NCBI GenBank assembly: GCA_019244165.1
Contig: JAFATA010000075.1
Span: 18,135-82,134 of the forward strand
Direction of reading: 5' to 3'
DNA length: 64,000 nucleotides
Origin: Pseudonocardiales bacterium
Lineage (GTDB): Bacteria > Actinomycetota > Actinomycetes > Mycobacteriales > Pseudonocardiaceae
Both the position numbers and the translations under genes were made by a program. Shown piece after piece: positions 26,511 through 35,248 of the stretch. Below the pieces are notes generated by a model, which saw only the letters and a list, made by a program, of their open reading frames with translations, had not been told where the DNA came from and did no database searches. Numbering within the stretch: the stretch's first letter is position 1; each line of letters starts with the position of its first letter.

Positions 26511-27044
26511 TCAAAGACTTCGAGCCACCGCCTCCACCACCGGCCGCCACGAGAAGTGCACTACTGGTTTGTCGTCTCCCTCCCGAATCACTTCGTTCGG
26601 TAGCACGTCCACACCCCACTCGGTAAGCTTTTTTAGGTTTCTGCCAAATTCAGGATGCGCCGCCAAGCTCGGCTTGACATAGGGTACGACAATGATAGGC
26701 AATGTGAGCCCGATTGCCTCGTTGAGGATGCCCAGCGCGAACGTGTCACTGATGCCGGCTGCCCATTTATTGATGGTATTGAAGGTGGCGGGCACCACGG
26801 CGATGGCGTCAGCTCGCGGCAATGAGTCCGGATCATCAGGCAGCCGGTGATCGTGCCGGATCGGGTAGCCTGTCTGCTGGGCGAGTACCGGGCAATCGAT
26901 CCAACTCGCCGCGTGTGGGGTAGGGATAACGCAGATGCACCAACCTGCTTGGTGCAGTAGCTCGACCAGTTGGTCGATGTGTCGCGCCGGTGGCGCGGCA
27001 CAGACCACGAGGTAGAGCAGCGGTCTCGGCTGATCTTCGCTCAT
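26511..27044 (-). CDS. Flavoprotein of the phosphopantothenoylcysteine-decarboxylase (HFCD) type
   Basis: 177 aa, single flavoprotein domain. LYLVVCAAPPA at the N terminus, VVPATFNTINKWAAGISDTFALGILNEA, the FMN-binding PATFNT(I/V)NK segment common to this actinobacterial subgroup, and PIIVVPYVKPSLAAHPEF. It could be a flavin-dependent decarboxylase acting on peptides or small thiols, or a redox protein. Its ATG overlaps the stop of the regulator upstream (ATGA), so they form one unit. A C-terminal fragment of a similar protein is found at 37242-37472, also coupled to a TPR protein. Confidence 0.75.
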   Translation of the reverse strand: MSEDQPRPLLYLVVCAAPPARHIDQLVELLHQAGWCICVIPTPHAASWIDCPVLAQQTGYPIRHDHRLPDDPDSLPRADAIAVVPATFNTINKWAAGISDTFALGILNEAIGLTLPIIVVPYVKPSLAAHPEFGRNLKKLTEWGVDVLPNEVIREGDDKPVVHFSWRPVVEAVARSL

Positions 27045-28025
27045 GGCAGCAATCCGGCCCGGGCCGCCAGTCCCCGCAAGCCTGGCGTGTCACCCCGGCG
27101 TTCCCGCCCCATCAGGATGCTGATCAATGTTCTGGCTGACGCGTTGCATGATACGGTCTGTTCAGCGACCCGCTCCGCCTCGAGTAGGTGCAGCACCGCC
27201 ACGGCATCATCGGCTTGCCCAGCGGCGACCCAGCCCATTTCCAAGTGTACCTGCGAGCGGCGACCGCGCAACACGGCAGGCAAAGCCTGGGTGTTAATGC
27301 TCTCCGCAATGTGGGCCGCTTCCTTGGCGTTGCCAAGGATGGGAATGTACGGACAACTGATGGATAGCGACGTTGGTGGGACCAAAGGCCGTCCAGAACC
27401 AGTTGCCGTCACATCCGAGCTGCTCAGCAAGCTGGCCCGCTTCGCGCAGAACGTCCTGCGCCGCGTTATAGTCACCGCGCCGCGCGGCGATGATGGCGCG
27501 CAGCAACAGCAAAGAACCTCGTACCGAGAGCGCTTCCTCCTGCCGGCAGTTCAGGTGCGGAGTCGCCGCGACGCTGGCGATATTCTCTGTACCAAGGGTG
27601 AGAATCTGTTCGGCATTGGCTAGTTCACCAGCCAGCAGGAGGGCGCATGCTACCTGGTAGGTTGCGGAACCGACCAGCGCCGGGTGCTCGATTTCGTTGG
27701 CTGCCGTCATGGCGCGATCCGCAGCCACTGACGCCAAAACGATGTCGCCTAACTTCGTGGCGAGCTTGGCTATGGCGAGGTAGGCGGCGGCCTTGCTCAC
27801 GCTCATCGGTACCGGTAGCGGCGGGCCGAGCACGGCATTGCGCAGATCGTGCAGCACGCGGGCAAGCGGATCCGGTGCGACGGCGGAACTGCCGCGCTCG
27901 ACCCTCACGTGTGATGTGCGCGAGCCCAGCGCGACAGCGGCAAGGAAGCGGTCGCGTTGGGCGTCGGAGGCATTCTCCAGCGCCTGGTCCAGGGCGCGGC
28001 GCATCCGGGCCGGGGTCCATTCCAT
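27041..28025 (-). pseudogene. TPR-type regulator without HTH, frameshifted
   Basis: The N-terminal part from the ATG at 28025 ([20 protein letters not shown]) runs through an alpha-helical repeat region to FGPTNVAIHQLSV, a signature shared with the XRE-TPR proteins of this window. It then leaves frame at about 27345. The C-terminal part continues in another frame (GNAKEAAHIAESINTQALP, ending LRGLAARAGLLP). No helix-turn-helix is visible at the N terminus, unlike the other regulators. The stop overlaps the flavoprotein start. Either a broken gene or a base-level error; the flanking coupling suggests it was functional recently. Confidence 0.65.
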
Positions 28026-28075
28026 CCCCGGAGCGTAACGCGGGGCCTGCGACGGCATTGCCCTACGATCGCGTC

Positions 28076-29470
28076 GTGACCCTGCACCTTCATGACACCG
28101 CGACGCGCAGCCTGCGGGAGTTCGTCCCGCTCCGCCCTCGCACGGCGTCGATTTACGTGTGTGGGGCCACCGTGCAGGGTGTCCCGCACATCGGGCACGT
28201 GCGCTCGGTGGTGAACTACGACGTGCTGCGTCGCTGGCTGATGGCCACCGGCTACGACGTGCTGTTGGTGCGCAACGTCACCGATATCGACGACAAGATC
28301 CTCGCCAGGTCCGCCGAGGCGGGCCGGCCGTGGTGGGAGTGGGCGTACACGCACGAACGGGCGTTTGAGGACGCCTACACCGCGCTGGGCTGCCTGCCGC
28401 CCTCGGCGCTGCCGCGCGCCACCGGCCACGTTCCGCAGATGGTCGAGCTGATGGCGCGGCTGATCGAGACGGGGCACGCCTACGCCGCGGGTGGTGATGT
28501 CTACTTCGCGGTGGCCACGATGCCCGACTACGGCTCGCTGTCGGGGCAGCATCCCGACGAGGTCTGTCAAGGTGAGTCCGCCGCGTCGGGCAAGCGCGAT
28601 CCCCGGGACTTCACCCTGTGGAAGGGTGCCAGGCCCGGTGAGCCATCCTGGCCGACGCCGTGGGGGCCGGGCCGCCCCGGATGGCACCTGGAGTGCTCGG
28701 CGATGGCCACCACCTACTTGGGCCCGGAGTTCGACATCCACGGCGGCGGGGTGGATCTGGTCTTCCCGCACCACGAAAACGAACGGGCCCAGTCCCGGGC
28801 GGCCGGCGACCCCTTCGCCCGGTACTGGTTGCACAACGGCTGGGTGACGTTGTCGGGTGAGAAGATGTCCAAGTCCTTGGGCAACACGCTGTCCATCCCG
28901 GCCACCCTGCGCCGGGTCCGTGCCGTCGAGCTGCGCTATTACCTGATCGCCGCGCATTACCGGTCGGCTGTCGAGTATTCGGACGGGGCGCTGAATGAGG
29001 CGGTGGTCGCCTACCGGCGGATCGAGTCGTTCGTGCACCGGGTCCGGGAGCGCTGCGGGCTGCCCGAGCCACGCACCTGGTGCGCGCAGTTCGCTGCGGC
29101 GATGGACGATGACCTCGGCACCCCGGCCGCGTTGGCCGCCATCCACGCAAGCGTGCGCGAGGGGAACACGGCGCTGGACGCCGGGGAGCACCTGGCGGCG
29201 CTGGAGGCAGCCGGGTCGGTGCGCGCGATGACCGGCGTGCTGGGGCTGGACCCGCTGGCTGAGCAGTGGCGCTCGACGTCGGGGGCCGACGCCGCATCGG
29301 CGACGCTGGCCGCTCTGGTGGACCGGTTGCTGGCCGAGCGCACCGAGGCTCGCAACCGCCGTGACTACGCAACCGCCGACGCGGTGCGGGATCAGCTGCT
29401 GGCGGCCGGGATCGCCGTCGAGGACACTCCTGATGGACCGGTGTGGACAGGTAAGGGTCATGGCGGGTAA
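28076..29470 (+). CDS. cysS: Cysteinyl-tRNA synthetase
   Basis: 464 aa from the GTG at 28076 ([15 protein letters not shown]); the track's longer N-terminal extension is arginine/proline noise. Zinc-site Cys in YVCGATVQG, the HIGH motif [15 protein letters not shown] preceded by [21 protein letters not shown], and KMSKS in [10 protein letters not shown]. It charges tRNA-Cys. Overlaps rlmB by 11 bp. The same order, cysS then an rRNA methylase, is found in other actinobacteria. Confidence 0.95.
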   Translation: MTLHLHDTATRSLREFVPLRPRTASIYVCGATVQGVPHIGHVRSVVNYDVLRRWLMATGYDVLLVRNVTDIDDKILARSAEAGRPWWEWAYTHERAFEDAYTALGCLPPSALPRATGHVPQMVELMARLIETGHAYAAGGDVYFAVATMPDYGSLSGQHPDEVCQGESAASGKRDPRDFTLWKGARPGEPSWPTPWGPGRPGWHLECSAMATTYLGPEFDIHGGGVDLVFPHHENERAQSRAAGDPFARYWLHNGWVTLSGEKMSKSLGNTLSIPATLRRVRAVELRYYLIAAHYRSAVEYSDGALNEAVVAYRRIESFVHRVRERCGLPEPRTWCAQFAAAMDDDLGTPAALAAIHASVREGNTALDAGEHLAALEAAGSVRAMTGVLGLDPLAEQWRSTSGADAASATLAALVDRLLAERTEARNRRDYATADAVRDQLLAAGIAVEDTPDGPVWTGKGHGG

Positions 29471-30461
29471 CTCTCAGCGCAGGGGTGCCCTGCGGAAGCC
29501 GGGCACCAAGAAGGGCCCCCTCATCGGTTCCGGCGGGCGCAAGCCCAAGGGGCTGCGTGCTCGCGGCGCCACACCGCCCGCCGAGCTGCGCCCGGGGCAC
29601 CCAGCCCAACGCCACGCCGCCCAGCCCCAGGGCACCCCACGTCAGGGCGCCCCGCGGCATCCAGCTCAGCGCGAGGCTAGCCCGGCCACGGCGGGGCGCC
29701 GTCGCAGCGGCAGCGAGCCGGGCGAGACGGTGCTCGGCCGCAACGCGGTGCTGGAATGCCTGCGTGCCGGAGTGCCGGCTAGCGCGCTGCAGGTGGCTAT
29801 CGGGGTGGATACCGACGAGCGGGTCAGCGAGTCCCTACGGTTGGCTGCCGATGCCGGTCTGTCCATTCTCGAGGTGCCCAGGGCTGAGCTCGATCGGCTG
29901 GCCGGGGGTGCCCCGCACCAGGGGGTGGCGCTGCAGGTGCCGCCCTATCAGTACGCGCTTGCCGAACAGGTGCTGGTTACCGCGTGGGAGTCCGGGACGC
30001 CACCGTTGCTGGTCGCGCTGGACGGGGTGACCGACCCGCGCAACCTCGGCGCCGTGGTGCGCAGTGCCGCCGCGTTTGGTGCACACGGACTGGTGCTCCC
30101 GCAGCGGCGCTCGGCGGGGATGACCGCGGTGGCGTGGCGGACCTCGGCGGGGGCGGCCGCGCATCTGCCGGTGGCTCGGGTTACCAACCTGGTGCGCACG
30201 CTCAAGGACTTCGCCTCCTCCGGCGTGATGGTTGTCGGTTTGGATGTCGGCGGTGCCATGCCAGTGGATTCTTTCCCGCTGGCCACCGGACCGTTAGTGC
30301 TCGTCCTGGGTTCAGAGGGGCGGGGGCTGTCCCGGCTGGTCCGCGAAACCTGTGACCTCACGGTGTCGATACCCATGGTGGGATCGGTCGAGTCGCTCAA
30401 CGCGTCGGTCGCCGCCGGTATCGTGCTCGCCGAAGTGGCGCGCTTACGTCGCGCCAGCTGA
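29460..30461 (+). CDS. rlmB: 23S rRNA 2'-O-methyltransferase, TrmH/RlmB family
   Basis: 333 aa from the ATG at 29460 inside the end of cysS. A basic, low-complexity N-terminal tail of about 85 residues precedes the substrate-binding domain ([17 protein letters not shown]) and SPOUT methylase core: [34 protein letters not shown] and [19 protein letters not shown]. It should methylate a ribose in 23S rRNA with SAM. The long basic tail is usual in actinobacterial members and may aid RNA binding. Confidence 0.93.
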   Translation: MAGNSQRRGALRKPGTKKGPLIGSGGRKPKGLRARGATPPAELRPGHPAQRHAAQPQGTPRQGAPRHPAQREASPATAGRRRSGSEPGETVLGRNAVLECLRAGVPASALQVAIGVDTDERVSESLRLAADAGLSILEVPRAELDRLAGGAPHQGVALQVPPYQYALAEQVLVTAWESGTPPLLVALDGVTDPRNLGAVVRSAAAFGAHGLVLPQRRSAGMTAVAWRTSAGAAAHLPVARVTNLVRTLKDFASSGVMVVGLDVGGAMPVDSFPLATGPLVLVLGSEGRGLSRLVRETCDLTVSIPMVGSVESLNASVAAGIVLAEVARLRRAS

Positions 30462-30621
30462 GGAGGCGCGGGAGAAGACACAGCGGGGCGAAACAGGCGC
30501 TCGGCATGCCGCGGACTCGCAAACGCCACACAGTGTGTATCTTGTCGCGGTCAGTGTTCACGATCCGGCAGTCCCGCCCATACCGCTGCCGCGTTCCTTC
30601 CGATAAGGAGAATCTGTACCT

Positions 30622-31035
30622 GTGGCCCAGAAGACCATCGTCACCCTCATCGACGACCTCACCGGCGAGGAAGCTGAAGACATTTCAACCGTTGAGTTCG
30701 CACTCGAGGGCGTCACGTACGAGATCGACCTGGCGAACGACAACGCCACCAAACTCCGTGACAACATGGCCCGTTACGTCGCGGCTGCTCGCAAAATCAG
30801 TGCGCGGCGCGCGAACGGTCGCGGCGCTGAGCGTTCAGCGGGCCGCGGGAGCGGCAGCGGCGGCGTGGCCCGCAGCGGCTATAACCGTGACACGCTCAAA
30901 GCCATCCGTGAGTGGGCCAAGCAGAACGGCCACACCGTCAGCGAGCGTGGCCGACTGCCGCTCACCGTACTGGACGCCTGGGAGACACATCACCAGACGG
31001 TGAAGAACAGCAAGATTCCCGCCTTCTCGGGCTAG
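30622..31035 (+). CDS. lsr2: Lsr2-family nucleoid-associated protein
   Basis: 137 aa. N-terminal dimerisation domain (MAQKTIVTLIDDLTGEEAED, YEIDLANDNATKLRDNM), a basic Gly/Ser/Arg linker, and a C-terminal DNA-binding domain (YNRDTLKAIREWAKQNGHTVSERGRLP); the AT-hook-like RGR is present. Lsr2 bridges DNA and silences AT-rich, often horizontally acquired genes, which is relevant to the accessory clusters here. GTG start at 30622; the 160 bp upstream should hold its promoter. Confidence 0.95.
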   Translation: MAQKTIVTLIDDLTGEEAEDISTVEFALEGVTYEIDLANDNATKLRDNMARYVAAARKISARRANGRGAERSAGRGSGSGGVARSGYNRDTLKAIREWAKQNGHTVSERGRLPLTVLDAWETHHQTVKNSKIPAFSG

Positions 31036-31043
31036 GGGGTGCT

Positions 31044-31310
31044 GTGGAGACCGAGGGACCACCGTGGTTAATGATCACCATTGCCGGGGTTTCCCTGGTA
31101 GGGGTGGTGCTCACCGCCATAGTTGGTCCGCTGGTTGTGGCCCGGTTCACCGCACGCCGGGCCACACCAGAGTCGCTGGAGTCCCTGGCGATCATCCAAC
31201 GGGTCAGCGACGCCATGACGTTAATCCAGTCCGCGATCGCCGACTTGCAGACCCGCATCGGACGGCTTGAAGTGATGCAGATGACGGATGCCCATGACCA
31301 CCGTGGATGA
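31044..31310 (+). CDS. Small single-span membrane protein, possibly phage-derived (DUF2746-like)
   Basis: 88 aa from a GTG at 31044, 8 bp after lsr2. One transmembrane helix (WLMITIAGVSLVGVVLTAIVGPLVVARF), then a coiled-coil-prone segment (SLESLAIIQRVSDAMTLIQSAIADLQTRIGRLEV). The TM-plus-coiled-coil layout recalls small mycobacteriophage membrane proteins; this is a recollection, not a match I can prove. Overlaps the next gene by 23 bp. Confidence 0.55.
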   Translation: METEGPPWLMITIAGVSLVGVVLTAIVGPLVVARFTARRATPESLESLAIIQRVSDAMTLIQSAIADLQTRIGRLEVMQMTDAHDHRG

Positions 31311-32049
31311 GCTCACCCAGGGTTTGGACCAACTGCGGGATTCCATCACGCGAACGGCCCGCATTGCCCCGCACCTCGCGCGGCAAGAGGTCCACCGTGA
31401 AGGACGGGCCTACTTCCGGGGGGCGGTGGTGGCCTCGGTGATCACCTCCCTGCTGATCAGCCTGCCGCTGGCACTGCTCGCCGACTACCTCACGCAGCAC
31501 GCGAACGCCGACCAAGTGCGTGCCGCCCAATTCCAGTCTGAGGTGCAGAACGTTCAGCGGCTCGCGCGGAACGCCCACGATCTCGGGGTCCAAGCCAACG
31601 CCGAACTCACCCGCCGTGGCTTGACACCGGTCCTGATCCCCGCACCGGGGAGCGCCCCGGATTCCCAGGTGCTCGCCGCGGCGTCTCTCGCCCAGGTCGC
31701 GGCGAGCATCGCCAGTCAGTCCCCGGCGGTACCCACCGTGGCGCAGATCCAGGCTGCGGTCGCGCTAGCGCTGGCCAAGCTGCCCCCGCCACCCGTGGGA
31801 CCCACCGCCCAGCAGCTCACTCAGGCGGTGCAGGCCTATATCGCGGCCAACGCCGAGGGGCTGCGGGGAGCGGGGGCGGAGCGGGGAGCACCGGGGCAGG
31901 GCCTGCCGGGAACGCCGCCGGTGGGTTGGACAGTCCGGGAGTCCGACGGGTCCCTCACCACCTGCGAACGCGTTGCGGCATTCGATCCGGCTGCACCCCG
32001 CTACCAGTGCTCGCGTGGCGCATCACCGCAACGTCCCACGCCTCGGTGA
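31288..32049 (+). CDS. Membrane protein with one transmembrane helix and Ala/Pro-rich tail
   Basis: 253 aa. A basic N-terminal helix is followed by one transmembrane segment at about residues 49-68 (VVASVITSLLISLPLALLADYL), then a long Ala/Gln-rich extracytoplasmic or coiled region with QIQAAVALALAKLPPPPVGPTAQQLTQAVQAYIAANAEG. Near the C terminus there is a small domain with two Cys (TTCERVAAF, YQCSRG). No family recognised. It overlaps the small membrane protein before it; the pair may be a phage or plasmid remnant. Confidence 0.6.
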   Translation: MPMTTVDELTQGLDQLRDSITRTARIAPHLARQEVHREGRAYFRGAVVASVITSLLISLPLALLADYLTQHANADQVRAAQFQSEVQNVQRLARNAHDLGVQANAELTRRGLTPVLIPAPGSAPDSQVLAAASLAQVAASIASQSPAVPTVAQIQAAVALALAKLPPPPVGPTAQQLTQAVQAYIAANAEGLRGAGAERGAPGQGLPGTPPVGWTVRESDGSLTTCERVAAFDPAAPRYQCSRGASPQRPTPR

Positions 32050-32192
32050 GACTCCCGAACCGATTCACCGTGGCTCACGAATGCTCAGATGCTCGTCGGC
32101 GACTCGCGAGCAACCCGGTGGGCGGTTGGAGGCCCCTCACCCCTGACCTGCTCACCGGGCTTTTAAGTTCCGCACGCCGGGCCGCCCCGGCC

Positions 32193-32357
32193 TTACCTGC
32201 CGCGGCCGAACCTGCGGGCTACCGAGAACCCGATCAGCGCTCCCCCGACGACCAAAACGATGATCACGACGAGGGTAGCTTTCCCGATGCCCGCGAGGAA
32301 ACCCCGGGCCTCGAGTTCGGCGGCGAGCAGGCTGGCGTGAGCCGTGATGAGGTGCAT
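32193..32357 (-). CDS. Small membrane protein, 54 aa
   Basis: From the ATG at 32357 (MHLITAHASLLAAELEARGF); the longer start in the track crosses into the neighbouring gene's end. It has one hydrophobic segment (ATLVVIIVLVVGGALIGFSVARRFGRG) with a basic end, so C-in topology is likely. It lies 14 bp after the large membrane protein on the same strand and may share its transcript. Function unknown. Confidence 0.5.
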   Translation of the reverse strand: MHLITAHASLLAAELEARGFLAGIGKATLVVIIVLVVGGALIGFSVARRFGRGR

Positions 32358-32371
32358 GGCCCAAATCGTAC

Positions 32372-33877
32372 TCACCGGCGAATATCCTTGAGGCACAGCA
32401 CCTGGGATCGCCACTGATCGGTCGCGTGCACGCACGGCTTCTGCCACACCAGCTCGAACTCCGCTGGCTTCGGCGATGCCGGGACACGGTGGGTGTAGTT
32501 GAGCTTGAGTAGCTGGCGCATCAGCGGGCCGGACTGGTGCGCATGGAGGGCGATGTCGTGCTCGGTGCGTCCCGGATCGGAGATGAAATCGACCATCTCA
32601 CAGTTGCAGAAATAGGCCAATGTGCCGACCTCGCTGGGACTCACCACCGTCGCACCAGGCCTTATCTTGGAAATGTCCTCGGCGACGCGCTGGTACTCAG
32701 CGCGGGTGGCCCAGTTGGTGTACATCGGCGCCTTCTCCCACGGCACACCCCGCACCACCTCGTAACCAGCCGCGGCCAGCACCACCAGGGACACCACCCC
32801 GAGCGCGGCCACACCATACGGGCGGGCAAGGAGATCGGATTGCACCACGGCCAGCGCTGTCACCGCCGCGCACAGGCTAAGACCAGCGACGGCGGGTCCG
32901 TAATACCAGTGCGACGGCGGAGTGGCCAAGGTGGCGAAAACCGCCGCGTGGGAAATCCCGCCGAGCCCGAACGCGGTTGCGGCCTGACCCACACCCCTCG
33001 TGACCGAGCCACCTCGCCACCCGGCGAGCACCCCCCAGCCGAGCAGCGCAACCAGACCACATCCCGCGGCCAGCACGGTCAGACCGGCCGGCAGCGGCAT
33101 ATACCTCAGGTACCACAGCGGTCCGGTGGCGAAGTGGTATCCTATCCACCCCTGGCGGTTGTGGGTCTTCAGGAAAAACGTGTCGGGCAGCGCAGAGCCC
33201 AACACAAACCAGCTGGCCACATACCAGGGCGCCGCGACCGTCACCGCGACCAGCCCGCTGCGCAACGCCCGGCGCCGGGCCGCAGCCACGGTAAGCACGA
33301 CGACGACATCGACTACCGCGAGGTCGGGCCGGCCCAGGACTAGCAGACCAGCAACAATCCCGATGGCGCACCACCGCCCCGCAAGCGTGTAGCGCACCAG
33401 GCCAATGAACAACGCAACGCACAGATAGGTCTCCAGACCAACCGTGGAGGCCAGCAGCGGGCTGGACAGCAGCAGCCCTACCCCGAGTGGGGGCAGCAGC
33501 CGCCGGGACAGCCCGGTCAGCTCCGCGATGCGCAGCAGCCACACCGCGGAGGCGGCCATCGTGGCCATCAACAGCAGCCCCACCGCCAGCACCGGAGCAC
33601 GCACCACCGCTATGATCGCCGCCAGCAAGATCACATTCAGCGGCGAGGTCGCGGTGTTCGCCGTCAGCGAGGGGATTACCCCCCAATGCCCGTGGAACGC
33701 CAGGTTCCGCGCGTAGTCCAGCGTGATGTAGGCGTCGTCCGTCAATCCGCGGTAAGCCACCAGGAACAGCAGGCCTCCCGCCAGAGCACCGGCACCGCCG
33801 CAGGCCACCAGCGACGTCACCCCGCGGGACGCCGCAGGGCTCCGCTGAGGCAACACCAGATCCGTAGTCGTGGCCAC
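32372..33877 (-). CDS. Polytopic membrane protein, GT-C glycosyltransferase-like
   Basis: 501 aa from the GTG at 33877 (ATTTDLVLPQ). About 10-12 hydrophobic helices, with DDAYITLDYARNLAFHGHWG in the first extracytoplasmic loop. The acidic DD in that loop followed by Tyr/Arg is the layout of GT-C (lipid-linked sugar) transferases of actinobacteria. A soluble C-terminal domain (about 110 aa) includes VSPSEVGTLAYFCNC. Probably works on cell-wall or glycolipid assembly from polyprenyl-phosphate sugars; donor and acceptor unknown. Divergent from the NTPase gene at 33947. Confidence 0.7.
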   Translation of the reverse strand: MATTTDLVLPQRSPAASRGVTSLVACGGAGALAGGLLFLVAYRGLTDDAYITLDYARNLAFHGHWGVIPSLTANTATSPLNVILLAAIIAVVRAPVLAVGLLLMATMAASAVWLLRIAELTGLSRRLLPPLGVGLLLSSPLLASTVGLETYLCVALFIGLVRYTLAGRWCAIGIVAGLLVLGRPDLAVVDVVVVLTVAAARRRALRSGLVAVTVAAPWYVASWFVLGSALPDTFFLKTHNRQGWIGYHFATGPLWYLRYMPLPAGLTVLAAGCGLVALLGWGVLAGWRGGSVTRGVGQAATAFGLGGISHAAVFATLATPPSHWYYGPAVAGLSLCAAVTALAVVQSDLLARPYGVAALGVVSLVVLAAAGYEVVRGVPWEKAPMYTNWATRAEYQRVAEDISKIRPGATVVSPSEVGTLAYFCNCEMVDFISDPGRTEHDIALHAHQSGPLMRQLLKLNYTHRVPASPKPAEFELVWQKPCVHATDQWRSQVLCLKDIRR

Positions 33878-33946
33878 CGCGGCATGGTGCCAGAGGACAT
33901 CAGCTCCCCGCTGAGCAGGGCGGTTACATCTCAGTAGGATCCCACC

Positions 33947-35248
33947 GTGGACCCGCTGACCGCGCTGTCGGCGCAGTTTGACCCGTTGCGCCCGCTGGAG
34001 GCGAACGAAACCGACCTGTACGTGGACTGGCAGGATCAGCTTGATACCGCTGATGACGTCAAGGTGCGGTTGGCCAACTCGATCGCCCGCAGCTCGGTGC
34101 CGGTCACGCGCCTGTTTACCGGGCATCGCGGTGCCGGCAAGACGACCGAGCTGAACCGGGTGCGCCAGCGTCTTCAGGACGGCGTCGGCGGTCGCCGGGT
34201 GTTCGTGTCGATGCTGTTCGCCGAGCGCTGGGTCCATCTCAATGACGTCCAGCCCGAGGATCTAGTTTACCAGATCGTTCGCCAGTTGGTTGATGACCTC
34301 ACGAAGGCCGGTTTCTCGTTTGCGGAGACGAAATTCCGCACCGCGCTGGGAAGTGTGCGTGACTTCTTCAAGAGCCACGTTGCCTTGGACAAGGCCGATG
34401 TGGGGATCGACCCGGTGAAGCTCAGCCTGCGGTTCGAGGCGTTCCCGACCGCTCGCAAGGAGTTCCGCAAGCTGCTGCAAGGCCTACTGCCGACAATTTA
34501 CGACCTGACCAACGACAAGATCCTGCGCCAGGCGCGAGAGTGGCTAGCGCAGCCGGAGCACGGCGGCTACGCCGACATCGCGATTATCGTTGATCAGCTT
34601 GACCGCATTCCGCGCAAGCAGCTCAACGGTTACACCAATCACGAGAACCTCTTCCTCGACCACGTGGGAGCCCTGCGGGCGTTGAACTGCGATGTGCTCT
34701 ACACCATTCCGATCGAGCTGGCTTACAGTCGGGCGCATGCCCGGCTGCAGGACGCCTACGGCAGCGAGATCCTGGCACTGCCCGCGGTCCCGGTCGCCAC
34801 TCGTGACGGTGGCGAGTTCCCCGCGGGCGTGGCGGCGCTGCGCGAGATCGTCCGGCGGCGCGTGGACAAGGCGGGTGTCGCTCTCGATGAGGTGTTCGCC
34901 GAACGGGACCTGCTAGAGGACGTCTTGCGGTACTCGGGTGGGCACATTCGGGGGCTATTCGTGATGCTGCAGTCGATCCTGCACCGCGCCGCGGAGCTGC
35001 CGATTAGCCGAGCAATCACCCAGCGGGGGCTGCGGCGCGCCGCGGCGGACCTGGCCGTGCCGTTGCGCCCGCCAGACTGGGAGCTGCTGGCGTGCGTCCA
35101 TGAGTCTCATGACAAGGTGGGAGAGGATCACGATGTCTGGAACGAGCTGCTGCGTGACCGGTTCGTGCTGGCCTACGAGGACGAAGACGGTCACTGGTAT
35201 GACCGGAATCCGTTGCTAGGACTGCGTGGGTCGGGTAGACATCGATGA
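33947..35248 (+). CDS. P-loop NTPase (AAA/STAND-like)
   Basis: 433 aa. Walker A GHRGAGKTTEL at residues 63-73 and Walker B IAIIVDQLDR at about 211-220, then an arginine-rich helical C-terminal half and a winged-helix-like end (PPDWELLACVHESHD). This fits the AAA/STAND ATPases that act as switches. The GTG at 33947 starts MDPLTALSAQFDP. Its stop overlaps the start of the next gene (ATGA), so the NTPase and TPR protein are produced together, suggesting a sensor/switch pair. Signalling or anti-phage defence are both possible; no effector domain is seen. Confidence 0.75.
   Translation: MDPLTALSAQFDPLRPLEANETDLYVDWQDQLDTADDVKVRLANSIARSSVPVTRLFTGHRGAGKTTELNRVRQRLQDGVGGRRVFVSMLFAERWVHLNDVQPEDLVYQIVRQLVDDLTKAGFSFAETKFRTALGSVRDFFKSHVALDKADVGIDPVKLSLRFEAFPTARKEFRKLLQGLLPTIYDLTNDKILRQAREWLAQPEHGGYADIAIIVDQLDRIPRKQLNGYTNHENLFLDHVGALRALNCDVLYTIPIELAYSRAHARLQDAYGSEILALPAVPVATRDGGEFPAGVAALREIVRRRVDKAGVALDEVFAERDLLEDVLRYSGGHIRGLFVMLQSILHRAAELPISRAITQRGLRRAAADLAVPLRPPDWELLACVHESHDKVGEDHDVWNELLRDRFVLAYEDEDGHWYDRNPLLGLRGSGRHR

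Noticed and set aside
27905-29461. 518-aa minus-strand ORF opposite cysS
   Set aside because: Shadow ORF; cysS has all synthetase motifs.
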